From assembly GCA_035771175.1 (NCBI GenBank), contig CM069610.1:19562001-19626000 (forward strand): DNA of 64,000 nucleotides. Direction: 5' to 3'. The notes under the pieces were generated by a model. The model searched no databases and was not told the DNA's origin. It saw only the letters and a program-made list of their open reading frames with translations. The position numbers and the translations under genes are program-made. How positions within the stretch are numbered: position 1 is the stretch's first letter; each line of letters starts with the position of its first letter. This document shows positions 44,096 to 54,908 of this stretch, one piece after another. The stretch is from Paratinospora sagittata (lineage: Eukaryota > Streptophyta > Magnoliopsida > Ranunculales > Menispermaceae).

Positions 44096-45718
44096 TGATG
44101 GCAAGAAACAATGCTAAAGATATTACCACTTTTGGTGAAGGAAACTCTACAAATAGACCACCCTTTTTAAAAGGAGATAATTATCTCCATTGGAAAACTA
44201 GGATTAAGTTCTACCTTAGAGCAAAAGATCTAGAAATGTTGGATGTTATGACGAATGGGTGTTAAACACCTACAAAAATAGTCGACTGTGTGACTGTGCC
44301 AAAAGAACTAAAAGAGTTGACTGCTAAGGAGAGAAAGAGAGAGTTGTTGAATAACCAAGCCATGAACATATTATTTTGTAGCTTATCTAGTGATGAGTTC
44401 AATAGGGTTAGTGCTTGTGAAACAACCCAATAAAGTTGGAGAAAACTAGAAGTAACCCATGAGGGAACTTTGCAAGCGAAGAAGGCAAGGCTCCAAATAG
44501 TTGAGAGTTATGAAACCTATAGGATGGAAGAAACCGAAACCATAGATGAAGCCATTGCACGATTTACAAAGAATGTGAATGAAATGAAAACCTTGGGAAA
44601 GGTTTATGACCAAGAAGAAACTACTAGGAAATTCCTTTGAGGTTTACCCAAAGTTTGGGAACCTAAGGCAACGACTATTGAAGAAGCCAAAAATTTGGGC
44701 GAGTACACTTTGATGAACTTTGTGGTTCATTAATGGTTCATGAGATGAAATTGAGAAATAACCAAGTCCAAAAAAAAGTTGAGGACAAAGGAAAGAACAC
44801 CATAACATTAAATGTTGATATCGAGTCCGAAAGCACCTCAAATTGTGAAGCACAGATGAGGATCTAGCAATGTTGTCTAGGAAATTCAACAAGTTGATTA
44901 AGAGGAAAGGAAAGGGTAGCTCAAGTTCTATATTCCACAGAGGAAAGAAGTTCAAAGCTAAACCCACTGAACTCATTTGTTACGGTTGTAACAAACCTGG
45001 GCATGTAAAGACTGATTGTCCCAACAGGTACAAGAAAAATCACAGTTCAAAGAAAAAGGACAAGAAGGTTCTTAAAGCCACTTGGGATGACACAAGCTCT
45101 GGCGAAAGTGACTCAGATTCTAATCATAAAGCCACAATTTGCTTCATGGCAAATACCGAGGTAAAATCTGAACCACCTGATGAAAACATCATTCTTGATT
45201 CTCATATGCATGATAGTAAACTTAGACTTAGTAAAGAGGTCAAGAAAAATGAAAATCTTAAAAAGAGTTTAGAGGAAGCTTTGGAGGAGATGGAGTTTCA
45301 ACAGGAAGAAATTGATGAGTTATCATTAGATAATGAGCAACACAAAAGAGAGATAGAAAAAATAAAAAATGAAAATGAAACTTTCAAAAAGAAAAATGAA
45401 AACCTTAACAACATTGTGATAAAGTTCACAAATGGTAAAAAAATGTTTGACATGATGTTAGGTTCATAGAGATGTGCCTTTGACAAAACTGGATTAGGTT
45501 ACACACAAGGGTCAAAGTAAAAAGAGTATAACACTTTACTGACAAGAAGCCTAAATGTCACAAATGTCATAGAGAAGGTCATACTATATTAAGATGTAAT
45601 GTCATGACTGCAAAGAAAAAGAAATTTGCATGGGTTGAAAAGAATATTCTTATTGATGCTAACATGCATGGACCCAAAACAACTTGGGTACCAAAATCAA
45701 AAGTATTTTATGTTATGT
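44096..45718 (+). pseudogene. Element C gag
   Basis: Starts MMARNNAKDITTFGEG and reads the SIRE-type gag core, FTKNVNEMKTLGKVYDQEE. First knuckle CYGCNKPGHVKTDC (about 44979-45020). A long acidic and Lys/Glu-rich coiled-coil-like segment (LKKSLEEALEEMEFQQEEID) follows, then a second knuckle near 45558-45600 (CHKCHREGHTILRC). Broken by a frameshift near 44260, TAA near 44431, TGA at about 44638, a frameshift near 44700 and TAG at 45467-45469. Confidence 0.85.
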
Positions 45719-45720
45719 AG

Positions 45721-48700
45721 ATGAGCAAAAATGAAGATATATGGTATCTCGACAGTGGATGCTCAAGACACATAATTGGTGATAACTCAAAGTTCTTGAG
45801 CATTGAAAGAAAGAAAGGCAGAAATGTCACCTTCAGAGACAACAACAAAGATGAAATTGCAGGCATCGAAACCGTTGGTAATGATTCCTAATCTATTTAT
45901 GATGTACTTTATGTAAAAGGCTTAAAACATAATCTCTTGAGCATAAGTCAATTATGGGACAAGGGTTATGATATCTTTTTTGAAACAGATAGGTGCAATA
46001 TTAAGCATGCAGATAATACTATTGCATTCATAGCATACAGGCATAAAAATGTTTATTGCACAAATTTTGATGACATGGAAAAGTAGAATGTTACAAGTAT
46101 GAGTTCTATATCTTGTGATAGTGCATCGCTCTTGCATAGAAGACTAGCTCATGTCAGTATGGAAAACTTATCTAGGTTAGCCAAAAATGATCTTGCCAAG
46201 GGTATTCCAAAAGGAATTTACTCAAAATACAAGGTGTGTGAACCATGTCAATTGGGCAAGCATACCGGATCATCATTTAAGAGCAAAAGGTATCAATCTA
46301 CAACTAGAGCTCTCGAATTGATTCACATGGATCTTTTCGGACCTACCAAGACTCAAAGCTTAGGAGGTAAATCATATGTGTTTGTAATTGATGATGACTT
46401 TACTAGATTCACTTGGGTATTCTTTCTAGCACTTAAGTTTGAAGTGTGTGAATTGTTTATTAAATTTTGTAAAAGAGTTGAAAATGAAAAAGGATATAAA
46501 ATAAACATAGTTAGAAGTGATAGAGGAGGAGAATTTATTAATAAAAATCTTGAAGAATTTTGTAATAATCAAGGTCACACCCATCATTTATCAGCTCCTA
46601 GAACACCTTAACATAACGGTGTAGTTGAAAGGAAAAATAGGACCTTGCAGGAAATGCGTAGAACAATGCTTAGTGAATATAATACTGCAAATTATATTTG
46701 GGCATAAGCTAGTAACACTGCATGTTATGTAATGAACAAAATACTGATTAGGAGAAATTTGAACAAAACTCCATATGAATTATGAAAAAGTAGAACCCCC
46801 AACATCAGTTACTTTCGGGTATTTGGATGTAAGTGTTTTATTCTTAATGATAAGGATAATTTAGATAAGTTTGAACCTAAGTCAGACATTGAAATATTTT
46901 TAGGATATTCTTCTCACAGTAGAGCCTATAGAGTTTATAACAAAGCTACTAAAACTGTAGAAGAATCAATTCATGTAAACTTTGATGAAGGTGAAAATAA
47001 GAAATTTCTTGAAGAAGGGATTAGGCAAATGAACCTTGATGATGATGTTGCTCCCAAGAAAACTCAAGACATAGAACCTAATCGTGACAAACCTTTAGAA
47101 GTATCAAAGAACTCTAGATTACTTCAAAGTCACCCCAAAGAGCAAATACTAGGAGATCTAGCAAAGGGTGTATCCACTAGAGTTACAATTCATAGAGATC
47201 AAGAGTTTGTTGCTTTTGTATCTCAAATTGAACCAACAAAAGTGGAAGATGCATTGAAAGATGAGAACTGGATTCTTGCTATGCAAGAAGAATTATGACA
47301 CTTTGCAAGAAACAAAGTATGAGAATTAGCTCCTAGACCATCTCATCAATCAACCATATGAACCAAATGAGTTTTCAAGAACAAAAAGAATGAACAAGGA
47401 ATCATAATCCAAAATAAGGCTAGATTGGTTGCACAAGGGTACAACCAAGAAGAAGGCATAGACTATGAAGAAGCCTTTGCCCCAGTAACAAGAATAGAGG
47501 CAATAAGGATGCTACTTGCCTATGCTTGTTACAAAAACTTTCATTTATACCAAATGGATATAAAGAGTACATTTTAAAATGGTTACATAAATTAAGAGGT
47601 ATATGTGAAACAACCTCTAGGGTTTGAGGATGCTCACAACCCGAAACATGTGTTCAAACTCCACAAAGCCTTATATGGATTAAGACAAGCTCCTAGAGCT
47701 TGGTATGATCAACTGAGTTCATTTCATTTAGATCATAATTTTAAAAAAGGAAAACTTGATCCAATCTTGTTTATTAAACACCATGATGATGATATGCTTA
47801 TTGTTCAGATATACATGGATGATATCATATTTGGTGCATCGAATAAGGAATTGTATGATGAGTTTTCAAAAATAATGCAAGAAGAAGTTGAAATGAGTGT
47901 GATAAGAGAACTTACATACTTTCTTGGTTTGTAGATTAAGCAAATGTCAAATGACACATTTATCAGCCAATCAAAGTATGCTAAGGAAATGATTAAAAAG
48001 TTTCAAATGAATTATTTGAATTCAAGAGATACTCCCTGTAACTCAACAATTAAACTAGATAGAGATGAAAAAGGAAAATCAATTGATCCAAAGTTGTACA
48101 AAAGTATAATTGGAAGCTTACTTTGTCTCACAGCAAGTAGACTTGATATCATGTTCAGTGTCTGTCTGTGTGCAAGATTTCAACCAGATCTTAAAGAATC
48201 ATACTTAAAATGTGTCAAAAGAATTTTTAGATGCATAAATTGTACAACTGATTTAGGAATTTTGTATTCCAAAGGTACGCCATTTGAACTGAGAAGTTAT
48301 GTAGACTCTGATTATGCTGGGAGTCTCACTGACAGAAAAAGTACCTCTGAATTTTGTCACTTTCTCAAAAATTCTTTAATATCATGGTTTTGCAAGAAGC
48401 AACACTCAGTGGCATTATCCACAGTAGAAGCAAAATATGTTGCAGCTGAAAGTTGTTGTTCTCAAGTGTTATACATGAAACAACGACTTCAGGATTATCA
48501 GATCTTTGTTGATTGTGCTAAAATTCTATGTGATAATACAAGTGCTATTAACATATAAAAGAATCCCGTATTGCACTCCCGACCTAAACACATTCAAATA
48601 AGACATCATTTCTTAAGGGATCATGTGCAAAATGGTGATGTTGAACTTACTCAAATTGGAACAAAAGAACAACTGATAGATATTTTCACTAAAGCCTTAA

Positions 48701-48762
48701 CTAAGGACCAGTTTGTTCATATCAGACAAGAACTTGGGATGTTCTCTAAATCTAACCTTTAA
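45721..48762 (+). pseudogene. Element C pol (protease, integrase, RT, RNase H)
   Basis: Nearly a single frame. Protease WYLDSGCSRHIIGD keeps its Asp (45751-45753). Integrase: [68 protein letters not shown] and YMDDI (47812-47826). RNase [35 protein letters not shown]. It ends FVHIRQELGMFSKSNL. More than ten in-frame stops interrupt it, among them TAA after PRTP, TGA for Trp in three places, and TAG after FLGL at 47932-47934. The order PR-IN-RT-RH is diagnostic of Ty1/copia. Confidence 0.93.
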
Positions 48763-49077
48763 TATTTTAATGCTTACCTCATTTAGGGAGAGAAGTACTA
48801 TATGGGTACTTTACTCTTTTTGATGTTTTAAAAAGGAGGAGATGTAATATCTCTTGAAGCATCACATTATCCATGAAGTCAGGGAGAAAATATGGAGAAA
48901 ATATTTTCCTTGGTGCGAAACTGTTGGCCTAGATATGTCCAAGAAGGGGGGTGAATTGGACAATGACAGGTTATTAACCTTTCTTAAAGATAAATAATAA
49001 GTTACAACATGTTACGACAGAATGTAAAATACAATAGAGAATAATGAACAATAATAGCAAGACACATGGGATTTATA

Positions 49078-49165
49078 GTGGTTCGGTCGTGCCTACGTTC
49101 ACTACATACCCTCCTTAGTTAGGATTTGTCCAAACCCACTAAGGATCTTCTAGCGGGTGAAGATC
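49078..49165 (-). promoter_or_regulatory. Three-hairpin block in the inverted C LTR
   Basis: On the minus strand hairpin 1 is GATCTTC with GAAGATC around ACCCGCTA (49144-49165), a perfect 7-bp stem different in sequence from the other copies. Hairpin 2 is degraded. Hairpin 3 keeps GTG-AACGTAGGC and GAACCAC (49078-49106). Confidence 0.7.
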
Positions 49166-49879
49166 AAACCGGTACCCTTTCTCAGCTTACGAGTGTGAGA
49201 AGAACCATTACACTTTCTCAACTTAAACACACTTGCTCAAACCAAGTAACATACACAGTCACTTAACAACTGAAATACAAGTACAGAGAGTGGTTCCTTT
49301 ACCAGAGAATTAATAGAATACTTGCAGAGCTTTGAAATTAATCCTCAGTCACCACAGATTCAACAAAAGTATGAAATGAAGTGTAGTTGAAAGACGTGAG
49401 GTTCAAAAGCTCATTTTTCTCTTTGATGGATTTTCGAAAAAATGTTTAGTGAAGTTTGAATCCAAAGAGATTTCAAGTATATGAAAATATCATAAGTATT
49501 AGAGTGTTTGTAGCAAAGAGAGCAGTAGAAATTTCAAATAGTATTTGCCCAAGTGAAAAACGTATTGAACAAGTTTAGGTGAAACTCCTTTTTGTTCTTA
49601 TTTTTCTTCTCCCCTTCGTTCCAACAACTTAAGAGTTGTATATATAGAACTTTGATATTGATTCAGTTCTCAAAATAAGATTTTTGGCGCTCAAAGTTCT
49701 TTTCAAATCAACGGTCAAAACCTTTCACGAAAGTGGGTAATTCAGTTTGCAACAGCACCTGAATTATCTAAGTATACATGGAAATAAAATGTTCAGAAAG
49801 GTAGCAAAGTGCTGACATTGATCAACTTTATTCATTACCTTGAGTGTCCTGAAAACGTTGTGACCTGACATATTTTGTC

Positions 49880-50250
49880 GTTTAGTGCCTTGAGGGCTCT
49901 CACGAACAATACATGTCCTGAAGACTTACGCGATGAGGGCGCTAATCAGGAGTTAGCGTCATTTCGAATAGATATTTTAAAACAATGAGGGCGCTACTGA
50001 AGAGTAAGCGTCCTGAAGCATTGAAAAATGTATAAGTACACAAAATCAAATGAGGGCGCTAAAGCAAAGTTAGCGTCCTGACACTTTAAAGCATTTTAAA
50101 GTCACATAACTTGTTGAGTACGCTACTGTGCAATCAACGTCCTGACATAACCGTTAGGCTGATACACAAGGGCCTTACTAGATAGTAAGCGTCCTAACTG
50201 AAGTATTATATACGCACCATCAACGTCCTCACGATAAGTCAGCGTCCTGA
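49880..50250. repeat. GAGGGCGCT...AGCGTCCTGA dyad array in the inverted C LTR
   Basis: On the plus strand the units read GAGGGCGCTAA, short loop, TTAGCGTCCTGA. The clearest are at 49936-49962, 49990-50016 and 50052-50080. In the last, GGGCGCTAA pairs with TTAGCGTCC over 9 positions with one G-T pair. Confidence 0.85.
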
Positions 50251-51310
50251 TAGAATTTTGAAAATTGTTTTACTAACTTAGAATATTCGATCAAAACAAA
50301 ACAAGAGACCAACATATTTCAATCAAATCAAACTTTAAAACTCAAAAAATTTGAATCAATTTGCACATTTAAAAATTCAACGGGTATGACAAAAAACCGA
50401 TAAAAAACGATCAAGTATGAAATCGATTAAACGTTTTAAAAAATGCAATATGCAGAATTATGCATAATGTGATATACTTGTTAAATCATGTAGTGGTCGG
50501 AATTTTTCCATCCTAATTACATAATATTCTAATCTTCAAACTATCATGGTCTTGAACTTGATCTTGAGAGCTTCTTGTGTCATCAAACCTTGGTCGCACC
50601 TTTATGCAATAACATATGCAATGTGTGTGCAATATATATAATATAAGAATGTGGTTTGTAATCATCAAAATATTTTCTCATATACTCAGGTCATGAGGGT
50701 AATTTGATTAACAAAAACTCTTACCATATGTAAATAAGGAAAACATTAGTATTGCATGTCATTCATGTCATTCTTACTCATTGTAAGATCACCCATTCAT
50801 ATCATTCTTAGTTTGCTTCAAGGCCGACGGTAATGTGTTTGAAATCTTCAAAAAGGGAGAGATTGTTAATCCAATTACCCTCATGTCCCATATGAGAGAA
50901 GATAATTTGATGATTACAAATCACATTCTTACTAATATATTATTATACATGGAGATTCGCTCAAGTTCGATGATGCATGGTGGAAGAGTCATCAAGTTCA
51001 CAATCAAATTGAAGACCGTGATCGTTTCAAGTTCAATTTTATGTTATTAATCATCTAAGATTGTAGAATCTCAGGTGTCATATGATTCAACAAGTCATTA
51101 TTTTCTATGCATGTTTGCATGTTTTTCTCACATTTTCTTCAAAGAGAAAATGATTTTGATCGATTTGATTTTGAAGGTTTTTCGATTGATTTTTGATCGT
51201 TTTTTATGAATCTTTCAATGGTCATTTTGATCCAAATTTTTCGAGCTTTAAAATGGTTAATCAAGTTTTAAAATTTTGAAAAATATTGAAAATTAATTTT
51301 CAGTGTTCCA

Positions 51311-51690
51311 TTAGGGCGCTGACAGCTCATCAGGACGCTCATGCAATGGCCAACATGTCAGGCCACTGATGGCGTATGGGTTGGATTATGTTCGTTCATG
51401 TCTGGATGCTACTCATTTAGGAGCACCCTCATAGAACTAACCTGATGAAACTTACAATTGAATGTCAGGACGTTGATCATGCGTTAGTGCGCTCATGTGT
51501 TTCGGGGTTTTTAATGTATGTTTTAAAATATTTATTCGATACTTAAGCATTAGCGCCCTCATCATTTTTTGGGTTTTCAAGTTTCAAAGTACATCAGGTC
51601 GCTCACGATGTATGAGCACCCTCAAAGACAGAAACGAAAAATCTTTATATGTTGCGTCAGGACGCTTATGATGCATTGAGACGCTCATGT
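51311..51690. repeat. AGGACGCT dyad array, right LTR of C
   Basis: AGGGCGCTGACAG, AGGACGCTCATG, TTAGCGCCCTCATC and CAGGACGCTTATG are retained. Several units are eroded compared with the left LTR. Confidence 0.8.
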
Positions 51691-52334
51691 AACGCTGTCA
51701 TAAAGTTGATAAAGATGTCAACCTGTGCATATTTTCTAAACTTTCTATTTTCATGAATGCACAGAGGATTCAGGTGTCGTGGCACAGGCTAAATCAATTC
51801 ATTTCCATGAAATAATTTGATCGTTTGATTTGAGACCAGTTTGGGTGCCAAAAAACTTTTTCGAAGATCGAAATTCAAGTGTTGTCTATATATACATTGC
51901 ACTTTGAGTTATTAAAGAAATACAACAATAGAAGATAACTTTTGAAATTGTTTGTGCAAAAACTCTTGAAATATATACTTCTTTTTAACTACAAAAACTC
52001 TTGCAAATCTTATGAAAAATTCTGATACATATTTTCTTCTGAATTCACTGGTTTTACATTTCAAATCTTTCAAAATCCATCAAAGGAAAAAAGGAGCTAG
52101 GAACCTTTGTTTTTCAGCTGCTTTTCATTTCATATCTACTGCTGAATTAGTGCCAACTGAGATTCAATACAAAACTCTGTAAGTATTTTGGTTATTCTTG
52201 GCAAAGGAATCAAAACTCTATACTTGTATTTCAGTACATTGGTGACTGTGTGTCTCACTTGGTTAGAGCAAGTGTTGCTCAGGTTGTAATGGTTTTTATC
52301 ACATCCGTGAAGTTGAGAAGGTTGTAACAGTTTT

Positions 52335-52423
52335 ATTCTCACCCGTAAGAGAATTAGTTAGTGCAGTTTGGACACAATCCTAACTGAGGAGGTTGGGTAG
52401 TGGACGTATGCATGACCAAACCA
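52335..52423 (+). promoter_or_regulatory. Hairpin block in the right LTR of C
   Basis: Hairpin 1: ATTCTC (52335-52340) with GAGAAT (52349-52354), loop ACCCGTAA. Hairpin 2: CCTAAC (52379-52384) with GTTGGG (52392-52397), paired with a G-T. Hairpin 3 is eroded (GTGGACGTATG, then ACCAAACCAT). Confidence 0.65.
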
Positions 52424-52568
52424 TTATAAATCTCTTGTGTACTGTGGTTGTTGTATTTATGCAAACTACCATAACATGCTTTAATTTGTAAACTATTTTT
52501 AAGAAAGGTAATAACCTGTTTTTGTGTCCAATCCCCCCCCTTTTGGACACACCTGGGCCAACACAACC

Positions 52569-52610
52569 GTGCAATTCACCCCCCTTCTTGGACGTGTATT
52601 TGGGCCAACA
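52569..52610 (+). mobile_element. Terminal 42 bp of the A2 right LTR
   Basis: GTGCAATTCACC to GGGCCAACA matches the end of the A2 left LTR and completes the right LTR interrupted at 42294 by element C. Followed by CAAAC, the A2 target-site duplication. Confidence 0.88.
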
Positions 52611-52615
52611 CAAAC

Positions 52616-54045
52616 CAGAACATATTAAAAGTGAATGTCCTAACAAGAAGAAGAAAATCTACAACCCAAAAAGGAAGGACAAGAAGGTGCTCAAAGCCAC
52701 TTGGGACTACTCAAGCTCAAGTGAAAAAGATTCAGATTCGAGAGAAGAAAAAATAGTGATTTGTCTCATGGCAAACACTGGTTTTGCGATTGCTGCAACC
52801 ATTTTTTTTATTTAGCTTATTCTTCTTCTTCTTCATTTCGCAAAACCCAAAAATCTGGGTTTTGTGAAATGGGTTCGCAAAACCCAGAAATTTGGGTTTT
52901 GCTTTTTTTTTAATTTAATTAAAAAAGATTTAATTATTTTTTGGTTTCAATCCCAAACACCACCACCAAACACATGATTACTCTATTTTTAATCCTATCA
53001 TATCTTATCCTATCCAATCCTATCCAATCCCATAAAAATAATTTCATCCTATCCCGCGCACCAAACGGACCCTAAGAAAAACTTAATGAATGCTCCTGAA
53101 GATATTGTATCTCAACAAGAGACCATTGAGACCATGACCTTAAAGAAATAACAAATGACCAAAGAGCTTGAGACACTCAAAAGGGTGTTGATGACTTGTT
53201 CGGTATAGTGAAGAAATTTACCATTGGACAAAAGCTTTTTGATATGATGTTAGGGTCACAAAAATGTGCCTTTGACAAGGCCAAACTTTGGTACACAAAA
53301 GGGTCAAAACAGAAAAATTATAACAACTTATTGACCAAGAGACCCACATTTCAATATTGCAATAGGCAAGGCCACACCATACTTAGATGTCTACTTAAGA
53401 GAATTAAGAAGGGTAGGCTTGCTTGGGTTGAGAAGACTGTTTTAAATGATGCTAACTTTGACGGACCCAAAATAACTTTGGGTACCAAAGTCAAAAGTCT
53501 TCTATGTAGTGTAGGATGGTTCCAAAAAGCATTATTGGTATCTCGATAGTGGTTTCTCAAGGCATATGAGTAGAGATAAATTTGTCTTCTTGAGCATTGC
53601 CCACAAGCTTGGAGGGAACGTGACATTCGACGACAATGGCATAGGTAAAATAGTATTGTAATTCTTCCTTATCTATTCTTAATATTTTATATGTTAAAGG
53701 CCTTAAGCATAACCTCTTGAGCATAAGCCAATTGTGTGATAAAGGTCGTGATGTTAGCTTTGAAGCAAATAGATGCATAGTTAAGCATGCTAATGGTTCC
53801 ATTGCATTCATTGCATCTAGGCATAAGAATACTTTCTACCTTGCTTGATGAAGATTCACAAAACCCAGATTATGTGTTTATGCTTCATAAGGCCTTATAT
53901 GGTTTGAAACAACCTCCTAAAGCTTGGTGTGATAGACTAAGCACATTCCTTTTTGAGCATGAGTTTCATATGGGGTAAGTTAGATCCAACTTTGTTCATT
54001 AAGCACAAAGGTACTAATATGTTGCTTGTGCAAATATACGTTTCT
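52616..54045 (+). pseudogene. A1 remainder: gag C-terminus, protease and an RT scrap
   Basis: Continues the zinc knuckle interrupted at 19763 (PEHIKSECPNKKKK), then the acidic gag tail to about 52781, where a MITE-like block replaces gag sequence. It resumes near 53078, gives a second knuckle (YCNRQGHTILRC), then the protease WYLDSGFSRHMSRD with Asp kept (about 53543) and pre-integrase scraps to 53830. It then jumps to RT (NPDYVFMLHKALYGLKQPPKAW, 53870-53978). Integrase and most of RT are deleted. Homology ends near 54045 and no right LTR is present. Confidence 0.83.
52782..53075. mobile_element. MITE-like block within A1 gag
   Basis: The right end, read on the minus strand, is TTAGGGTCCGTTTGGTGCG, followed by GGGATAGGAT words, a type of terminus I know from plant MITEs. 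The left terminus is not recognisable. At 52838-52903 two adjacent palindromes occur, for example GCAAAACCCA paired with TGGGTTTTGC. Non-coding. Confidence 0.55.
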
Positions 54046-54310
54046 TGTGCAAATAAAAATTATTCATTTATAATTTAGATTGCCATTGATTTTCTCTCAT
54101 CTCTTTTATTATAAATAATATATTAACAAAATATTTGATAAAAAATAATAATAGATAAAAAAAGTCACACATCACGGGATATGGAGCTTGTTTGTTTTCT
54201 ATATTAGAGGATAAATTTATCATTTTGAGAGAAAATCAATTATTTCAATGTTTTAAAAATACTATTTTCGGTTTCAAAAAAAAAAAAAATCACTCTATTT
54301 ACCTAACAGA
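54046..54310. other. No gene recognised
   Basis: AT-rich spacer following the broken end of A1. CTTGTGCAAATA is repeated directly at the junction (about 54025 and 54043). Confidence 0.4.
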
Positions 54311-54865
54311 GTATAAACAACTTATTCTATTGATCAACTCAATTAACCTGATCAATCTGAACCTTATGAGTTGTTTTGGGTTGGGTTTATACATCAAATG
54401 GATTGGGTTGGGTTGGGTTTAAAAATTCGTAATTCGATAGGTTTGGATTGGGTAAAGTTTTTATAAAACATAACCAAACAATTTTGAACCAATTTGAACT
54501 AATTAAGAATAATAGTTTTAACACTTTTATCATTTTTAATGTAGTCACTTATCATAATTAAATTACTTAAAATTTTAAAATAAAAATAGTATGAAAGATA
54601 TCATGTTATTAACTATTATAATGTTCACATCTCACTTAGAAATATTTTTATAAAATGATATTTAGAATCATAAATTGAATATATCATGTAGTTTTATTAT
54701 ATATTTATTAAGTAGACCAGTTCTACCCAAATCAACCCGAAGTCATTGAATTGGGTTAAGGGGGTCTATTGGTTTAGGTTGCGTTAAAACTTTTCTAACT
54801 TAACTTAATTAGTTGAGTTGGTATTTGGTTAAGACTCGAACCAACCAAACCCGTGAACACCCCTA
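54311..54865 (-). mobile_element. hAT-like non-autonomous element, fragment
   Basis: GGGTTGGGTT/AACCCAA-rich ends around an AT-rich core. The right end read on the minus strand is TAGGGGTGTTCACGGGTTTGG, fitting the hAT pattern YARNG and similar to the end of the element at 5091-5649. Left end and duplication not found. Confidence 0.45.
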
Positions 54866-54908
54866 CCATATGTGCTGAAAATACTTGCATATCCTTTAAC
54901 ATAGTCGA

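Larger units (their letters stand above)
48922..50713 (-). mobile_element. Solo LTR of family C inserted in inverse orientation
   Basis: Reads TGTTGGCC at the left and GATTAACA at the right, the reverse complement of the C LTRs. Flanks GAAAC (48917-48921) and AAAAC (50714-50718) fit a 5-bp duplication with one change. Contains the dyad array (49880-50250) and the hairpin block (49078-49165) in mirror order. Lies only 150 bp from the right LTR of C, forming a long inverted repeat with it. Confidence 0.9.
48763..50863 (+). other. Element C 3' untranslated region, split by an inverted LTR
   Basis: Roughly 300 bp of element C sequence (48763-48921 and 50714-50863) surrounding the inverted solo LTR. 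Ends with AAAAAGGGAGAGAT, the polypurine tract of the right LTR. No ORF. Confidence 0.75.
42295..52563 (+). mobile_element. Element C: full-length SIRE-type copia element
   Basis: LTR to LTR, with perfect CAACC duplications (42290-42294 and 52564-52568) in the A2 right LTR. Order: left LTR, primer-binding site, gag, pol in near-continuous frame, inverted solo LTR of the same family, polypurine tract, right LTR. Unlike A2 it has no downstream ORF. Best-preserved element of the window, but carries many stops. Confidence 0.93.
50864..52563 (+). mobile_element. Right LTR of element C (1700 bp)
   Basis: Starts TGTTAATCC after the polypurine tract and ends GGGCCAACA. Contains a dyad array (51311-51690), TATA-like CTATATATAC (51886-51895) and hairpin block (52335-52423). 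Confidence 0.92.
19764..52610 (+). mobile_element. Element A2: SIRE/Maximus-type copia element, extended by nested insertions
   Basis: LTR, primer-binding site, gag, pol, a downstream ORF, polypurine tract and LTR can be followed in order once insertions are set aside. The target-site duplication CAAAC flanks it (19759-19763 and 52611-52615). Insertions: solo LTR B1 in its left LTR; solo LTR B2 in gag; gypsy-type solo LTRs in integrase and between RT and RNase H; element C in its right LTR. The clade is inferred from the long LTRs, two zinc knuckles, the extra ORF after pol and the RT sequence ([20 protein letters not shown]). All coding parts are broken. Confidence 0.88.
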
